Made by a program: the position numbers and the translations under genes. Shown piece by piece: positions 27,649-37,900 of a stretch of 64,000 bases of DNA. The notes beneath the pieces were generated by a model. It worked only from the letters and a program-made list of their open reading frames with translations. It was not told the origin of the DNA and did no database searches. Source of the DNA: Stentor roeselii (Eukaryota > Ciliophora > Heterotrichea > Heterotrichida > Stentoridae); assembly GCA_006503475.1 (NCBI GenBank), contig RSEH01000057.1, positions 1 through 64,000 on the forward strand, in the 5' to 3' direction. Numbering within the stretch: the stretch's first letter is position 1; every line of letters starts with the position of its first letter.

Positions 27649-28647
27649 CTAATATTCACCTGCTTCGAAGACTTCTTTTAGGTTTTGAAGAAAACCTTTG
27701 TCGTATATGTTTGCAATGTCTGTTCCTTCGTTTGGAAGTCTGAGTCTTTTCACTCGTTCACTTGTTGTTGAGTTACTGCCAGCCATGATCAGATGATAAA
27801 CAAAGAAACCCCCTAAAACAATTCCCATCAGCAGGCAAAGAATGATGATAAATATAAAAGCTGGGAAACGTTGAAGTAAGTACTGAAAAACCACAGTAAT
27901 CGAACTTTCATAATTATTTCCTTGCGCATCAGTGAAGACTGCATTTAACAGTCCATTCGTTTGAACATAATCCATGAAAGTAAAGAACCCGACAAGTCCT
28001 GCATAAGTGCAGATCACACTATGTGAAAAAATGAACGCTAGAAAGAACTTGTAATTAGAGTAACCAACACATTGATTAAGCCAGATGCAGTGGTGGTCGT
28101 GTTTCGATACGCAAACTTTGCAGATGCTGCAATGTTTAGACCTCGGCGGTTTTTGAAACTTGCAAGAAGAGCAGTCCGAAGGTCGATTCACTTGATTGTC
28201 AAATGCGAATAGCGTTAAATGCGATGAGAGATTTTTCTTTGTTATTATCCCTGGAGGGGCTAAACAAGCTGAAAGAAATGACACCAGAGCTAAAAAGTAA
28301 ATAAATGAACCGATGTAGATGTGCATCTCGGAAACGTACGTGTTTGGAATCATTGGAAATCCGTAATGCATGAATACTGTGTATCCCCCCACGCTCAGGG
28401 TCAGGTAAAGGATCTGGAAAAAAGGGGTAGGCTCGTAAAAGATAAAGGTTGAGTAGTAGTGAATTGATTTTGTTAGGGATTCTCCTAAAACTCTTCGGCA
28501 GACACGGATTAGGTATTTTGGAAGGTATATGAAAAGTAAACGATTTAGACGGGATAAAAAATTATCGCCTTCTGGTGATGCGCAGAAGATCACGAACAGT
28601 AGAGTCACGAGGATTAATACAACCACTAATAGGTCCCAGAATCCCAT
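27649..28647 (-). CDS. DHHC-type protein S-acyltransferase
   Basis: I take the ATG at 28645-28647 (MGFWDLLVVVLILVTLL), giving 332 residues; an upstream in-frame ATG at 28704 would overlap the end of the SDHAF3 gene. Two or three membrane helices precede the cysteine-rich domain (CSSCKFQKPPRSKHCSICK, then CVSKHDHHCIWLNQCVG) with the DHHC at about 184-187, catalytic Cys about 187, and two more helices follow. It transfers palmitate to cysteines of membrane-associated proteins at Golgi, ER or plasma membrane. The layout is most like ZDHHC4-type enzymes. The start codon is separated from the stop of the upstream gene by one nucleotide. Confidence 0.93.
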   Translation of the reverse strand: MGFWDLLVVVLILVTLLFVIFCASPEGDNFLSRLNRLLFIYLPKYLIRVCRRVLGESLTKSIHYYSTFIFYEPTPFFQILYLTLSVGGYTVFMHYGFPMIPNTYVSEMHIYIGSFIYFLALVSFLSACLAPPGIITKKNLSSHLTLFAFDNQVNRPSDCSSCKFQKPPRSKHCSICKVCVSKHDHHCIWLNQCVGYSNYKFFLAFIFSHSVICTYAGLVGFFTFMDYVQTNGLLNAVFTDAQGNNYESSITVVFQYLLQRFPAFIFIIILCLLMGIVLGGFFVYHLIMAGSNSTTSERVKRLRLPNEGTDIANIYDKGFLQNLKEVFEAGEY

Positions 28648-28648
28648 A

Positions 28649-28963
28649 TTACTTATTAAAAGTTTTCCCCTCCTTAAAGCTATTGAGCGTCTTCTTCTGA
28701 TCATTACTCATAGCAGCAAGTTCCTCATGACTTAAACTTTTCCCATAAAGTCTAACTTCAGGGTTACTCATCTCATCAACATACTTCTTCCAAGACTTCA
28801 AAAAAGTTTCATAATGACTGTACTTAAATCCTTCATTCTTGGGATAAATGTGACTTTTGAACTCCTGCCTGACATACTTATCCCCCAATTCCCTCATTTG
28901 CACAGGCATCGCGCGATGCAACTTCAAAATTTTTCGATACAAGGTAAGTGCAGAGCTGCTCAT
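28649..28963 (-). CDS. SDHAF3: succinate dehydrogenase assembly factor 3 (LYR protein)
   Basis: 104 residues, the usual size of SDHAF3/ACN9. It starts MSSSALTLYRKILKLHR with the LYR motif at 8-10, followed by MRELGDKYVRQEFKSH, the family signature, and a W-x2-Y segment (WKKYVDEM). In mitochondria this factor protects the iron-sulfur subunit during assembly of complex II. Its stop TAA at 28649-28651 is followed after one base by the ATG of the DHHC gene, and its own ATG is 17 bp from that of the divergent TBC gene, so three genes share almost no intergenic DNA here. Confidence 0.93.
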   Translation of the reverse strand: MSSSALTLYRKILKLHRAMPVQMRELGDKYVRQEFKSHIYPKNEGFKYSHYETFLKSWKKYVDEMSNPEVRLYGKSLSHEELAAMSNDQKKTLNSFKEGKTFNK

Positions 28964-28980
28964 TATAAGAACTTAAATAA

Positions 28981-30021
28981 ATGTCCACTCGCAAGGCGGA
29001 GATCGAGTCCTACCTCGATAAAAACAACGTCAATAAACTCCGTCTCGCTTGTTTGAAACGTTTCGGACTTGCAGATTCCGGACTTAGAAGAAGAATCTGG
29101 CCGATTTTGCTGAAAGTGAATGAAAGGAAGAACTTTTTGGCGAAATGGAAAAAGTCCATCAAGCCAAGCACTTATCATGAAATTATTGAAAAAGACGTGA
29201 ACAGGTCACTGTTTGGACTGGACGTCACTGAAAACTTCAGCGAAGATGAAAGAAGGGAAAAACGAGAACAGCTGAGTAATATCATCAACGCTGTTATCAA
29301 TAAAAACCCGAATCTTCATTACTTTCAAGGGTTTAACTCGATTTGTACGGTGTTTTTACTGGTTGGTGGGGAAAATCTTGGCTTTAAAATGAGTTATCAG
29401 TGCGCTGAACTCTTTATCAAGGACTCAATGCGGAAGACCTTTGACGAAGGAGTGACAATTGAGATGAATTTGATTTATAAACTTCTAGAAAGGGTCGATA
29501 AGCGTTTAAATCAAAAGCTACAAAAGATCTACACAGTTGAAACAGATGTGAACTCACCGATGTTCAGTCTTTCGTGGGTGTTAACCTGGCTTTCTCATAA
29601 TATTCACTGCTTTGAAAAGCTCTGCAGAGTCTTTGATTTCTGCCTGGCTTCTCACCCCCTGGCGCCTGTGTACCTGGCAGCGAGTATAATTTACAAGCAG
29701 AAGGACGAAATAATGAGTTGTAATGAAATGCCTGAAATTCATCAACATTTTCATGATCTCTCAAAAGTCGACATGGAAGAAGTCTGTGAAATGAGCATCA
29801 GACTCATGAGACAATTTGAACCGATGAAGCTTGTTGGATGCAGCTTGCGAAAATTCCCTTCAGAGTAAGTTTTAAGTAGTTCCCCGCTTTACACGGCTAC
29901 TGATTACCAGGACGTTCTGGCAAATTATGAAAAAACGAGGATTCCTTATGTTTTGCTTGTTTTTTTCAGCATTTTAGTGATTTTTCTAGCGTATTTCTTT
30001 GAACTGATCACTGTTAATTAA
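28981..30021 (+). CDS. TBC1D20: TBC1D20-like Rab GTPase-activating protein, tail-anchored, two exons
   Basis: Exons 28981-29864 and 29880-30021, joined across a 15-nt intron; 341 residues. Reading through the intron would stop at once and lose the membrane anchor. TBC landmarks: IIEKDVNRSLFG with the arginine finger Arg75, LHYFQGFNSI with the glutamine finger Gln116, FSLSWVLTWLSHNI and DFCLASHPLAPVYLAASII, all typical of TBC1D20/Gyp8. Exon 2 encodes a C-terminal transmembrane helix (IPYVLLVFFSILVIFLAYFF) followed by a short tail, as in TBC1D20. It should promote GTP hydrolysis on Rab1-type GTPases at the ER. The next gene starts 14 bp after the stop. Confidence 0.94.
29865..29879 (+). other. 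15-nt spliceosomal intron in the TBC1D20-like gene
   Basis: GTAAGTTTTAAGTAG, phase 2, with an in-frame TAA when retained. Removing it fuses the TBC domain to the expected C-terminal membrane anchor. It differs at one position from the intron at 6949-6963. Confidence 0.94.
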
Positions 30022-30035
30022 TACTTTTTCTATAA

Positions 30036-31637
30036 ATGGAAAACAAAAATACTTTTGATGGGAAAGTGCTAATGATGAACAAACAAGCGATGGACTACAT
30101 GCACCAAGAAGACTATGAAAAATGTCTCAAGACCTTGAAAGAAGCTGAAAAGTTTCTAAGTGAAAATAACTGTTTAAAATCAAGTGAATTATGGGGAATA
30201 ACCTACAACAACTTCGGCTGTGTTTATAAAAAAACAGGGAATTTCAAAGCTGCATTGTTTTACCTCTCAAAAGCTTTAGAAATGGAGATAAAAACGAGTT
30301 ACGATGCAACAAATCTTGCATCAACTCACCTTAACATCTCAGCGATTTTATCATCAATGTCAAGACATGAGAACTCCTTGACTCACGCCCTTGCCGCTTT
30401 AAAGACTTTACAAACAACTAACATTCGGTCAACGAATTACATGGTTTCAGTCGTGATCGCTTATCACAGCATTGGAGTTGAAAATGAACATTTAAAGAAG
30501 TACAGCGAAGCACTATCCGCTTATAAGCTCGGATGGGAAATCGCTGAAAGAGAACTTGGCGCAGAGCATAAACTCACTGAAACTTTAAGAAAAAGTTTCA
30601 ATCGGGGAGCTAGTGTTCCTATCATGCCCACTGTCAAAAGCACCAGAAATGCCCAACGGCCTCTTGGAAATAAAAGAAAAAGTCATCAATGCACTGATTT
30701 ACCTTTACTTAGTGGAAACTCTAGTAAATATACTGGAGATCAGAAAAATTCTCATTTGAATAAAAGCTCTGAGGGAAGAGTTACTAGGAAAAAATATTAT
30801 TTGCATGTGAGGAAATCGCTTAGTCCGATCTCTGGAAATTCTTCGATTAAACTTGCCTCGGAAATGGAATCGATTAATCGGTTGATTAGGGAATTGGATG
30901 GGAATAGAGAGGGAAGGCCTAGGGTGGCTTCCAATTTGGTTTCGAGTCATGCTTTGAAAAATGTCACTTTTCATGCACCTGATAAAAGATCGAGTCAGAC
31001 TACTAATTATGGGTCGAATATTGAGACTTTAAATGGAAGTTTTCATGAAACTAAAGAATCGCTTCTAGAACCTCATCATTATTTACGTGTAGGCAACAGA
31101 AACAGTCCTAGAAATGGATATTCTGCTACTCCAAACTCAATCCCAAAGGGAAATTTGAAGCAAGTCATAAAGAAAACCCCAAGAGTATCATATAAGCATT
31201 ACTTGCCTGAAATCATCACTATTCAAAGGTGGTGGAGAAAGCTTAGACTTAAAAGAAGACTGCCAAAGCCTAGGTCAAGGTTAAAGAAACTACCAAATCC
31301 AGGTGTTCAGATTAAAGTGAACTCAAACAATGCCTCTGTCATGAGGAATCCAGATCGTGGAAGGATATTGAAACCGATTCCAGAAAATAAGTACGAAAAA
31401 AAGATTGATGCAGTTATAAAAATCCAATCCTGGTGGCGTATGCTACAAAAAAAACATAAATTCCAATCCACGCGTTTATCAGCAATAACAATCCAAAAGC
31501 ACTTCCGCGGTTTCATGACAAGATCCTTATTCAAACTAATCCACTCAGCAGTAGTATTCATCCAATCCGTATACCGAGGCCACCGTGCACGAAAGCGAAT
31601 AAAGCGTATAAAAAACTATCGAGTATCTAAAAAATAA
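30036..31637 (+). CDS. TPR and IQ-motif protein
   Basis: 533 residues. The N-terminus has three to four tetratricopeptide repeats: MDYMHQEDYEKCLKTLKEAE, NNFGCVYKKTGNFKAALFYL, then STHLNISAILSSMSRHENSL and SIGVENEHLKKYSEALSAYK. A Ser/Arg-rich linker follows. The C-terminus carries four IQ-like helices: ITIQRWWRKLRLKRR, AVIKIQSWWRMLQKKH, AITIQKHFRGFMTRSLF and AVVFIQSVYRGHRARKR. TPR plus IQ suggests a scaffold binding calmodulin or centrin; such proteins are common in ciliates. It lies 14 bp after the TBC1D20-like gene on the same strand and 10 bp from the convergent CFAP45 gene. Confidence 0.86.
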   Translation: MENKNTFDGKVLMMNKQAMDYMHQEDYEKCLKTLKEAEKFLSENNCLKSSELWGITYNNFGCVYKKTGNFKAALFYLSKALEMEIKTSYDATNLASTHLNISAILSSMSRHENSLTHALAALKTLQTTNIRSTNYMVSVVIAYHSIGVENEHLKKYSEALSAYKLGWEIAERELGAEHKLTETLRKSFNRGASVPIMPTVKSTRNAQRPLGNKRKSHQCTDLPLLSGNSSKYTGDQKNSHLNKSSEGRVTRKKYYLHVRKSLSPISGNSSIKLASEMESINRLIRELDGNREGRPRVASNLVSSHALKNVTFHAPDKRSSQTTNYGSNIETLNGSFHETKESLLEPHHYLRVGNRNSPRNGYSATPNSIPKGNLKQVIKKTPRVSYKHYLPEIITIQRWWRKLRLKRRLPKPRSRLKKLPNPGVQIKVNSNNASVMRNPDRGRILKPIPENKYEKKIDAVIKIQSWWRMLQKKHKFQSTRLSAITIQKHFRGFMTRSLFKLIHSAVVFIQSVYRGHRARKRIKRIKNYRVSKK

Positions 31638-31647
31638 TCCTAATAAC

Positions 31648-33159
31648 TTAAATACTAATTTTTTTCCTAGCCAAGTCAGCACAGTACTTTTCAGGTACTC
31701 CATCATTGCGTAAGCCATCAAGTTTATCAACTCTGATATTTTCAAGTTTCTTTTTCTCACTTTCAATTTCATTTCTAAGCTTTCTGCCTTCTTCAAGTCT
31801 TTCTCGTTCAAGTAACGAGTTTTTTTCAGCATTTGTTAAAATCTGAGTTTTTAACTGATTTGCGTGTTGTCGACGAATTTCAGCTTTGGCTTCTTCAGCT
31901 CGTCTTTCAGCTTCAGCAGCTTCTTTTTGAGCCATGATGATTCTTTCGAATTCATCTCTTTCTTGCTTTGCTTGAATGATGAGGCGGATTTCTTTTTCCC
32001 TAGCTTGATTATTTCTGGCATCTTCAAGTTCTTTGTTGATTTTTGCGACTTTTTCAGCTTCTTTTCTTTCTTTTTCCCTTTCGACCCGTTCTTGAGCCTC
32101 TTGAGCTCTTTTGGCTCGAAGAGCATCAAGTTCTGATTGACGGTCTTTTGCTCTTTCCTGGCGTTCTCTAAGCCTTTGCACTTCTCTTTCCTTTTCCGCC
32201 ATGATTCTTTCCTGTTCCTCAATAATTTCCTGTTCCCTTTTTGCCTTTTCCACATTATACCTCATAATTTTCTCATCTTCTTCCCTTTCCAGTCTTTTCT
32301 TTTCCTCTTTAATAAGAATAGCTCTTCTATTAACCTCTTCAACTTCCGCCATAAGTTTTTCTTGCATTTCCATTTTTTCCCTAGCCTGTCTAATCTCTTC
32401 CTGCTGCAAGAGTTGAATTTGTTTCAACATCTGTTGTCTTTCCTTCTCCAGGACTTCCTGTTCCTTCATCCTAATCAATTCCCTTTCTTTAATCTGCTCT
32501 TTAAGAACAGCAGCTCCTTGAAGTTTGTCTTCCTTCCACTTCTGTTCACGTTCATCATGATACTTAATGACTTTAAGCCTTTCAATTTCCATCATCAAGT
32601 CGAGTTGGTCTTCAGTTTTCTTCTTATCATTCTCTATGATTTTTTTTTCCTTAAGCTGTTCATCACGGACTGTGACGATTTTCGAGTAAAGAACCATCTG
32701 GTTCATTTCTTTTACCTGGTCGAACTCCTGGTCAAGCATCTGCTTTGCCCGGTCTTTGAAGAACTTGTCTCGTTCTTTTTGTTCTTTTTCGCTTTCTGTG
32801 AGAGGAGCGACTCTTTGACGTTCTGCTTCTAACTGCATCATTCTTTCCTTTCGAGCTTTGGCTGCTGCTCTTTGCTGTTCTTTTTGCTCTTCGTGGATCT
32901 TTTGCTCGGATAACTGCTCTTCTTTTGACTTGAGAACTGCCGCTGCTTTCATTCGTTGGATCTCACTCAGGGGAATCACTGCAGCGTTCTCTGGAACTGA
33001 ACCTGATTGCATTTTTGACTTGATTTTCTTGATCTCCGCGTCGGATATCCGACCAGCTTGCGCCGATCCTGGAGCTTTAGAACCGAAAAGAGCCTCGTCT
33101 ACTTGAGACCTGTCTGAAACTTTCTTGTAGCTTCCGCCGGACTTTTTGGATGATGCCAC
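31648..33159 (-). CDS. CFAP45: cilia- and flagella-associated protein 45
   Basis: 503 residues, close to CFAP45 (CCDC19/NESG1) elsewhere. After a Ser/Gly-rich start the protein is one long coiled coil with family blocks: VIPLSEIQRMKAAAVLKSKE, DKFFKDRAKQMLDQEFDQVK, NQMVLYSKIVTVRDEQLKEK and LKEQIKERELIRMKEQEVLE. It finishes with the diagnostic LDGLRNDGVPEKYCADLARK. CFAP45 is a microtubule inner protein in the A-tubule lumen of axonemal doublets. Stops at TAA 10 bp from the convergent TPR-IQ gene. Its 5' flank is G+T-rich on the plus strand. Confidence 0.95.
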   Translation of the reverse strand: MASSKKSGGSYKKVSDRSQVDEALFGSKAPGSAQAGRISDAEIKKIKSKMQSGSVPENAAVIPLSEIQRMKAAAVLKSKEEQLSEQKIHEEQKEQQRAAAKARKERMMQLEAERQRVAPLTESEKEQKERDKFFKDRAKQMLDQEFDQVKEMNQMVLYSKIVTVRDEQLKEKKIIENDKKKTEDQLDLMMEIERLKVIKYHDEREQKWKEDKLQGAAVLKEQIKERELIRMKEQEVLEKERQQMLKQIQLLQQEEIRQAREKMEMQEKLMAEVEEVNRRAILIKEEKKRLEREEDEKIMRYNVEKAKREQEIIEEQERIMAEKEREVQRLRERQERAKDRQSELDALRAKRAQEAQERVEREKERKEAEKVAKINKELEDARNNQAREKEIRLIIQAKQERDEFERIIMAQKEAAEAERRAEEAKAEIRRQHANQLKTQILTNAEKNSLLERERLEEGRKLRNEIESEKKKLENIRVDKLDGLRNDGVPEKYCADLARKKISI

Positions 33160-33348
33160 ACTTGCATTTGATTTCTAAGTAACGCTTACCATTTTGTTAT
33201 AAGGTCAACTGGTGGAGAAAGGTGAAATTTTAAGGAAGTTTGTGGGGGTGGGAGAGTTTTGGATTTTTTTAAGGGTTTTTAGTTTTTGAGGGGTTTTTTG
33301 GATTTTAGTGAGTTTTTGTTTAGGGAAATTGTGGGAAGTTAATTTTTT

Positions 33349-34608
33349 TTAGACTATTTTGTCTATCTTCTTTTGGTCTGTATCAAGCCTCAGCAGCCCG
33401 TTGATATCATCGATGAAGTATATAAATTTATCCACTTTTACACTGGAATGATTGAAAAGCCATCCAAACTTCAGTGTTGAAGAAAAACAAAACCTTGTCC
33501 ATCTCAGAGTTTTCATGTCAAATTCTAGAATTTCTTGTGGAGTTATTATCCAGTTTTCAAAAACGAACTTAAGACAGTCACCTGGAAGTGAAATAACTTC
33601 ATGAAATTTGTTAAGTTTTTCATTGTATTCTAGAAGGTGTTCCAACTGAAACCCGATGACAAAGATTCTATCTTCGACAAGTGTTGCTGTGTTTGCATGA
33701 GAAGGGTATGGTAAGGAAGTAATCCTTCTCCATTTAAACACATTCAAGTCAAAATACTCACAAACATCCAAACTACACTCTTTCTTTTCAATCCCTCCAA
33801 AAACAAAGACTTTTTCCCCTTTCATCAAAATCGCAGCAGCATCTCTCTTGACATTACTCGGAAAGCTTTCATAAGACTTAGCATTCAAGTCAACAACAAA
33901 CGCATCAGAAACTGAAGTGCTTCCAGTGTATCCTCCAGTCACAAAAATCTTTTGTTTCGATATGGGAATGACAGAAGAATAAGGAAAGACCTTGGGACCG
34001 AACTTAACAGGATTGACTTGAAAAGTGTCTAAATCAATTCTTATAAGCCCTGAGATGTAGTCCTTTGCACAGAAGAGTTCATTTCTTCCTTTCACAATCC
34101 TTGTTTTTCCTATTTCATCATTTTTCATTTCAAAAACCTTCGAAATTTCAATCAAAAGTAAATCGATTTCAAGCTTTTCTACTTCTTTCGGAATGAAAAA
34201 ATTCAGAACATTTAACATTTTTTCACTGGTTATCGGCCTTCCTCGCTTTGCTGAGTTCTGAAGGGTTAATATCTCGAACTCGTATTCGATTAGAGTGTTT
34301 AAAGCACGTTTTGAGTAGTTTGCTATTTGTTGTGTCAGGGTTGAAGCTGTTAAAACAATTTCTTCTCGTTGTTTTGAGAGATGTTTCTGGATTTTTTGGA
34401 TTTTTGAATTAAGTTCTTCTAGTTCTGACGGGTTTAGATTTATTTGGACTGGTGTTGATTGGCTTGAACTTGACCTTCTGTGGAATTGAGAGGTTTTTAT
34501 TGGAGTGTTGCATTCTGATATTGAAAGAGAACTCCGACTCATTGTTAGTTGCCTTTTGAAGGCAAATCTTTCCATATTATTCACTATTTTTGATTTGAAA
34601 TTTTGCAC
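33349..34608 (-). CDS. kelch-repeat protein
   Basis: 419 residues. The first 65 are Ser-rich; about 65-110 form a coiled coil (ELEELNSKIQKIQKHLSKQ). The C-terminal half holds kelch-type blades: KIFVTGGYTGSTSVSDAFVV and KVFVFGGIEKKECSLDVCEY with double-glycine turns, then a diverged RIFVIGFQLEHLLEYNEK and a final ILEFDMKTLRWTRF. Proteins with an N-terminal coil or B-box and kelch blades are a large class in Stentor-like ciliates. No zinc ligands are visible here. Kelch propellers bind partners; the partner is unknown. Ends in TAA. Confidence 0.85.
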   Translation of the reverse strand: MQNFKSKIVNNMERFAFKRQLTMSRSSLSISECNTPIKTSQFHRRSSSSQSTPVQINLNPSELEELNSKIQKIQKHLSKQREEIVLTASTLTQQIANYSKRALNTLIEYEFEILTLQNSAKRGRPITSEKMLNVLNFFIPKEVEKLEIDLLLIEISKVFEMKNDEIGKTRIVKGRNELFCAKDYISGLIRIDLDTFQVNPVKFGPKVFPYSSVIPISKQKIFVTGGYTGSTSVSDAFVVDLNAKSYESFPSNVKRDAAAILMKGEKVFVFGGIEKKECSLDVCEYFDLNVFKWRRITSLPYPSHANTATLVEDRIFVIGFQLEHLLEYNEKLNKFHEVISLPGDCLKFVFENWIITPQEILEFDMKTLRWTRFCFSSTLKFGWLFNHSSVKVDKFIYFIDDINGLLRLDTDQKKIDKIV

Positions 34609-34968
34609 TTTTAAAATATGGTATAAGAAAATGTTTATTTTTTTCAGAAAATTTGAATTTTGATGATAGGAATGTTTAAGAAAAATAGATTTTAATTGAA
34701 GGTTAAGGAAATTTTAGAGATTTTAAGAACTAAATGATTTTGGAAGGTTTTAAGGGTTTTGATTTCAAAGATTTTGAGGCTATTTTTTTGTTTTGATGAA
34801 AAAATATTTAACTTGGAATTTTTTTTAAGGATTTTTTGATAATTTTGATAAATTTCTGAAAAACTAGGGATTTGGTTTTTTAAAAAAATCTTAATCTTAT
34901 GGAATTACTGAGATTTCCTTATTTGCCAAAATCTAAATAACTAATCCAGACTTAAAATCATTCTAAAA
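34609..34968. other. spacer between two minus-strand genes
   Basis: 360 bp. Most of it, upstream of the kelch gene, is G+T-rich on the plus strand (TTTTAAGGGTTTTGATTTC and similar). No gene or repeat seen. Confidence 0.5.
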
Positions 34969-37900
34969 TTAACCTTTAATAGTTTCAACTTTGATAATTT
35001 CAGAATTTTTCCCCTTAGACCCATCAGGATTATTTCCATCATCAGCAAAGCTCACATTTTTTAAATTCCCTTTAAACTCATATAAATCTTTCTCAAGTTC
35101 TCCCCCAATTTCAAATTTTTCCCTTCCAATTACTTCATCAACTTCAAATTTCTCCTTAAATTTTTCTTTTCCCTCAAGAGGATCCTTCAAGCTTTTTTTG
35201 AAAGTTTTCAAATAAAGTTCATCCATTGAGCTAATCTTAAAAAATCGATATTCATCTTCTTCTCCATTCAAAAAAGTGTAAAACCTTGCTGCATCAAGTT
35301 GACTATAATAACTTCCCTGAACTTTTAACTTCTCACCATAAAACTCTTCACTAAAAGCGTCCCCTTTTTTCAGAAAATACTTCAAAAAAGGTACAAATTT
35401 CGCCAAAGCATCGATAAAAGCTCTTCCAGTCCAAAAAATCCAGGTCACAAGAAAGAAAGCATTACCAAAGACAATCAACAGAAACAAGTTAATCTTAAAA
35501 ACTTCTCCAAGATCATTGGTTGCATAGTAAAGTCCACAGTAAATAGTTAAAGTTGCAGTGATGAGTGCTTCTAATTCCATCACATTCAGTTCAGAAGAGT
35601 TGTAAGGACTGGTCCTATACTGCAAAAATATCGAAAAAAACAGCATTAAAGTAACAGTTAAAGCTTGAACCTGTGTAGAGACCTGCGCCATAAAGACGAT
35701 AATGCAGATAATCGCGATTTTCCGGTACATGATGATGAACTCCCAGTAAAAAGTAAAAGACTTGTACCCATTACACAAGAATCCATAAATCACTCGGTTT
35801 TGGTCCTTGTAAAGACTTTTTCTCTTCTTGATCATTGAAATCAACACCATAGTAGGAATGCCGACAGACCAGAGTATGATAGAAGGAAAAGAGATGATAA
35901 GTGAAAATTTTATGTGATTTGCAGTCCAACATTTAATCGAGTAGTTATCCCGCAAGTAGCTCCCGATCATATCGAACTCTTTACATGAAAAGTTCGAAAA
36001 CATGAACTTTACCAGATTTGGATGAACCAGAAAAAAGATGACACTGATAGTTAAAGGCAATTCCCTTTTCAAGTACTTATAACTTTCATAATACATACAC
36101 AAAAACACCCATATCACAGTAGAAATCACTAAAATCACAACAGGAATCATCGAGTAAAGAATCATCTTGCTTAAATAAATCTCTTCATTGCTCATCTTCC
36201 TCGAAGCCGAGTAACAATCAAACGAAAAAACCGTATCCAAAGCACTAACAGCTGCCTGTTGTACTCCAAACAAAGAAATCACATAAGAAGGCCATGAAAG
36301 GTTAAACTCAGTTGTAAAAAACACAAGTTGCAAGAAATTCGTTAAAATTTTGAAATAAATCGAATACTTTGCCTTCTGAGTAAATGCCGAGCTGATGCTA
36401 GTCCTAACTAAAACCGTTCCAATTCCAAAAAATCCACAAATAATAACAGCAAGAACAGCATAAGTCAATTTTTCTTCAGGGCACCTTCCACAACTTCCAT
36501 CATTAGACTTAGTGAATCCTTCCTGACAGACGCTGCAAGTGATTCCAGTGTATCCATGTCGACATTGAGTAGCAAAGCCGCTGTTGTTTCCCAGGCAAGA
36601 GTCTGTCAAAGGGCACTTGTAAAGGACTTCAGATTCATTTGTGCTTCTGTAGTACCCAGGCTTTACCCAGATATCAGCGCCGCCAGGACAAATGCCGCCT
36701 TTTGGACAGGCTTTGCAGAGTTTTCCTGGTTTTATTAGAAATTTGTTTTTTGGACAAATTGTGCATGCTTTGGACTCTGTCGCTTCTCCTGGAATGCATT
36801 TTCTTACTTCCACTCGGATTATCAAGTAGTTCGAGTAGGTCATGTTGTCGTTTCGCACGTCTTTACCTGTTATTGAAACTGCCTCGGCGAATAGGTCTAC
36901 TGTTGAGCCTGGATCTACTAGAAGGATGAAACCGGTCATGTTGAAACAACCGGAAACAGCGGTGAAAGAACTTTGGCCGCTGATTATCACGTCGTTGTTG
37001 AGAGAGATTAAAGTTAGTTCACTGGAATTGTCGGTTTTTACTATTTCGTTGTAACTGTCACGGATGTAGATTAATAGAAAGTCGTTTATTATTTGACCTG
37101 GAGGAACGTTTTTAAAGAGATAGTTGTAAGTTGTATTTGGAAGTAACACCCTGGGTGTTAAGTGGAAGGAAAATCGAGGTCTTGATGGGGAATGAGTTTT
37201 GATGGAATTGTTGAAAAAATAGACTGATTTTGATATTGATGACTTGAAGTTTAAATGTTTTAAAATGCTTTTGGAAGTTCTTGCAATGTTGTTGGTTATT
37301 TTACTTTTTCCTGTGATTTTTAATGAGCAGCTTTTGGGAATTGTGCCTGATAAGTAAAGACCTCCTCCCTTTTGACTTGCTTTGTTGGAATCGATTATGG
37401 AGTTTTCTAGGGTTAGGAAGGAGTTGGATAGTCGAATTGCTCCACCGTGACTTTTGCAGCTGTTGGATTTGAAAGAGGAGTTTTGGATCAATACTTCACA
37501 TTTTATTTCATTGCCTTCGATGAAAATGGCGCCGTAGAGAGACCCGTGAATGTTGGAAAAATTACTGTTGAGGATTTGGATTAAAGGCATTTTGGAACAA
37601 TGTAGACCTGAAACGGGTGGAGATAGGTTTTGGATTGTTATGTTTTTTAAGAGTAAAGAGTTTCCGCTGGATTCAATTGAGAATTGATTGTCTTGGAGTG
37701 ATGATTGCGTATCTCTGAATAAAGAATCTCTAATCTCAAAATCACTTCCCTCGAGGTAAAGATCAGAACCACTCACAGCTAAGTTAAACTCAAAAATACT
37801 TCCAATAATCTCAACCTGCGTTCCTCTTGCGTAAACTGCTCCTCCTGCGGAAAGAGATTCACTACCGCTAAATAAACACCGTTCGATTTTCACTTTACTT

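Noticed and set aside
28649-28704. DHHC gene starting at the outer ATG at 28704
   Set aside because: That start would overlap the SDHAF3 coding end and add a basic stretch not expected before the first membrane helix; the inner ATG at 28645-28647 fits better.
32137-32832. Plus-strand 231-codon open frame opposite CFAP45
   Set aside because: It is the antisense shadow of a Lys/Glu-rich coiled coil, giving a Phe/Leu/Ser-rich false protein.
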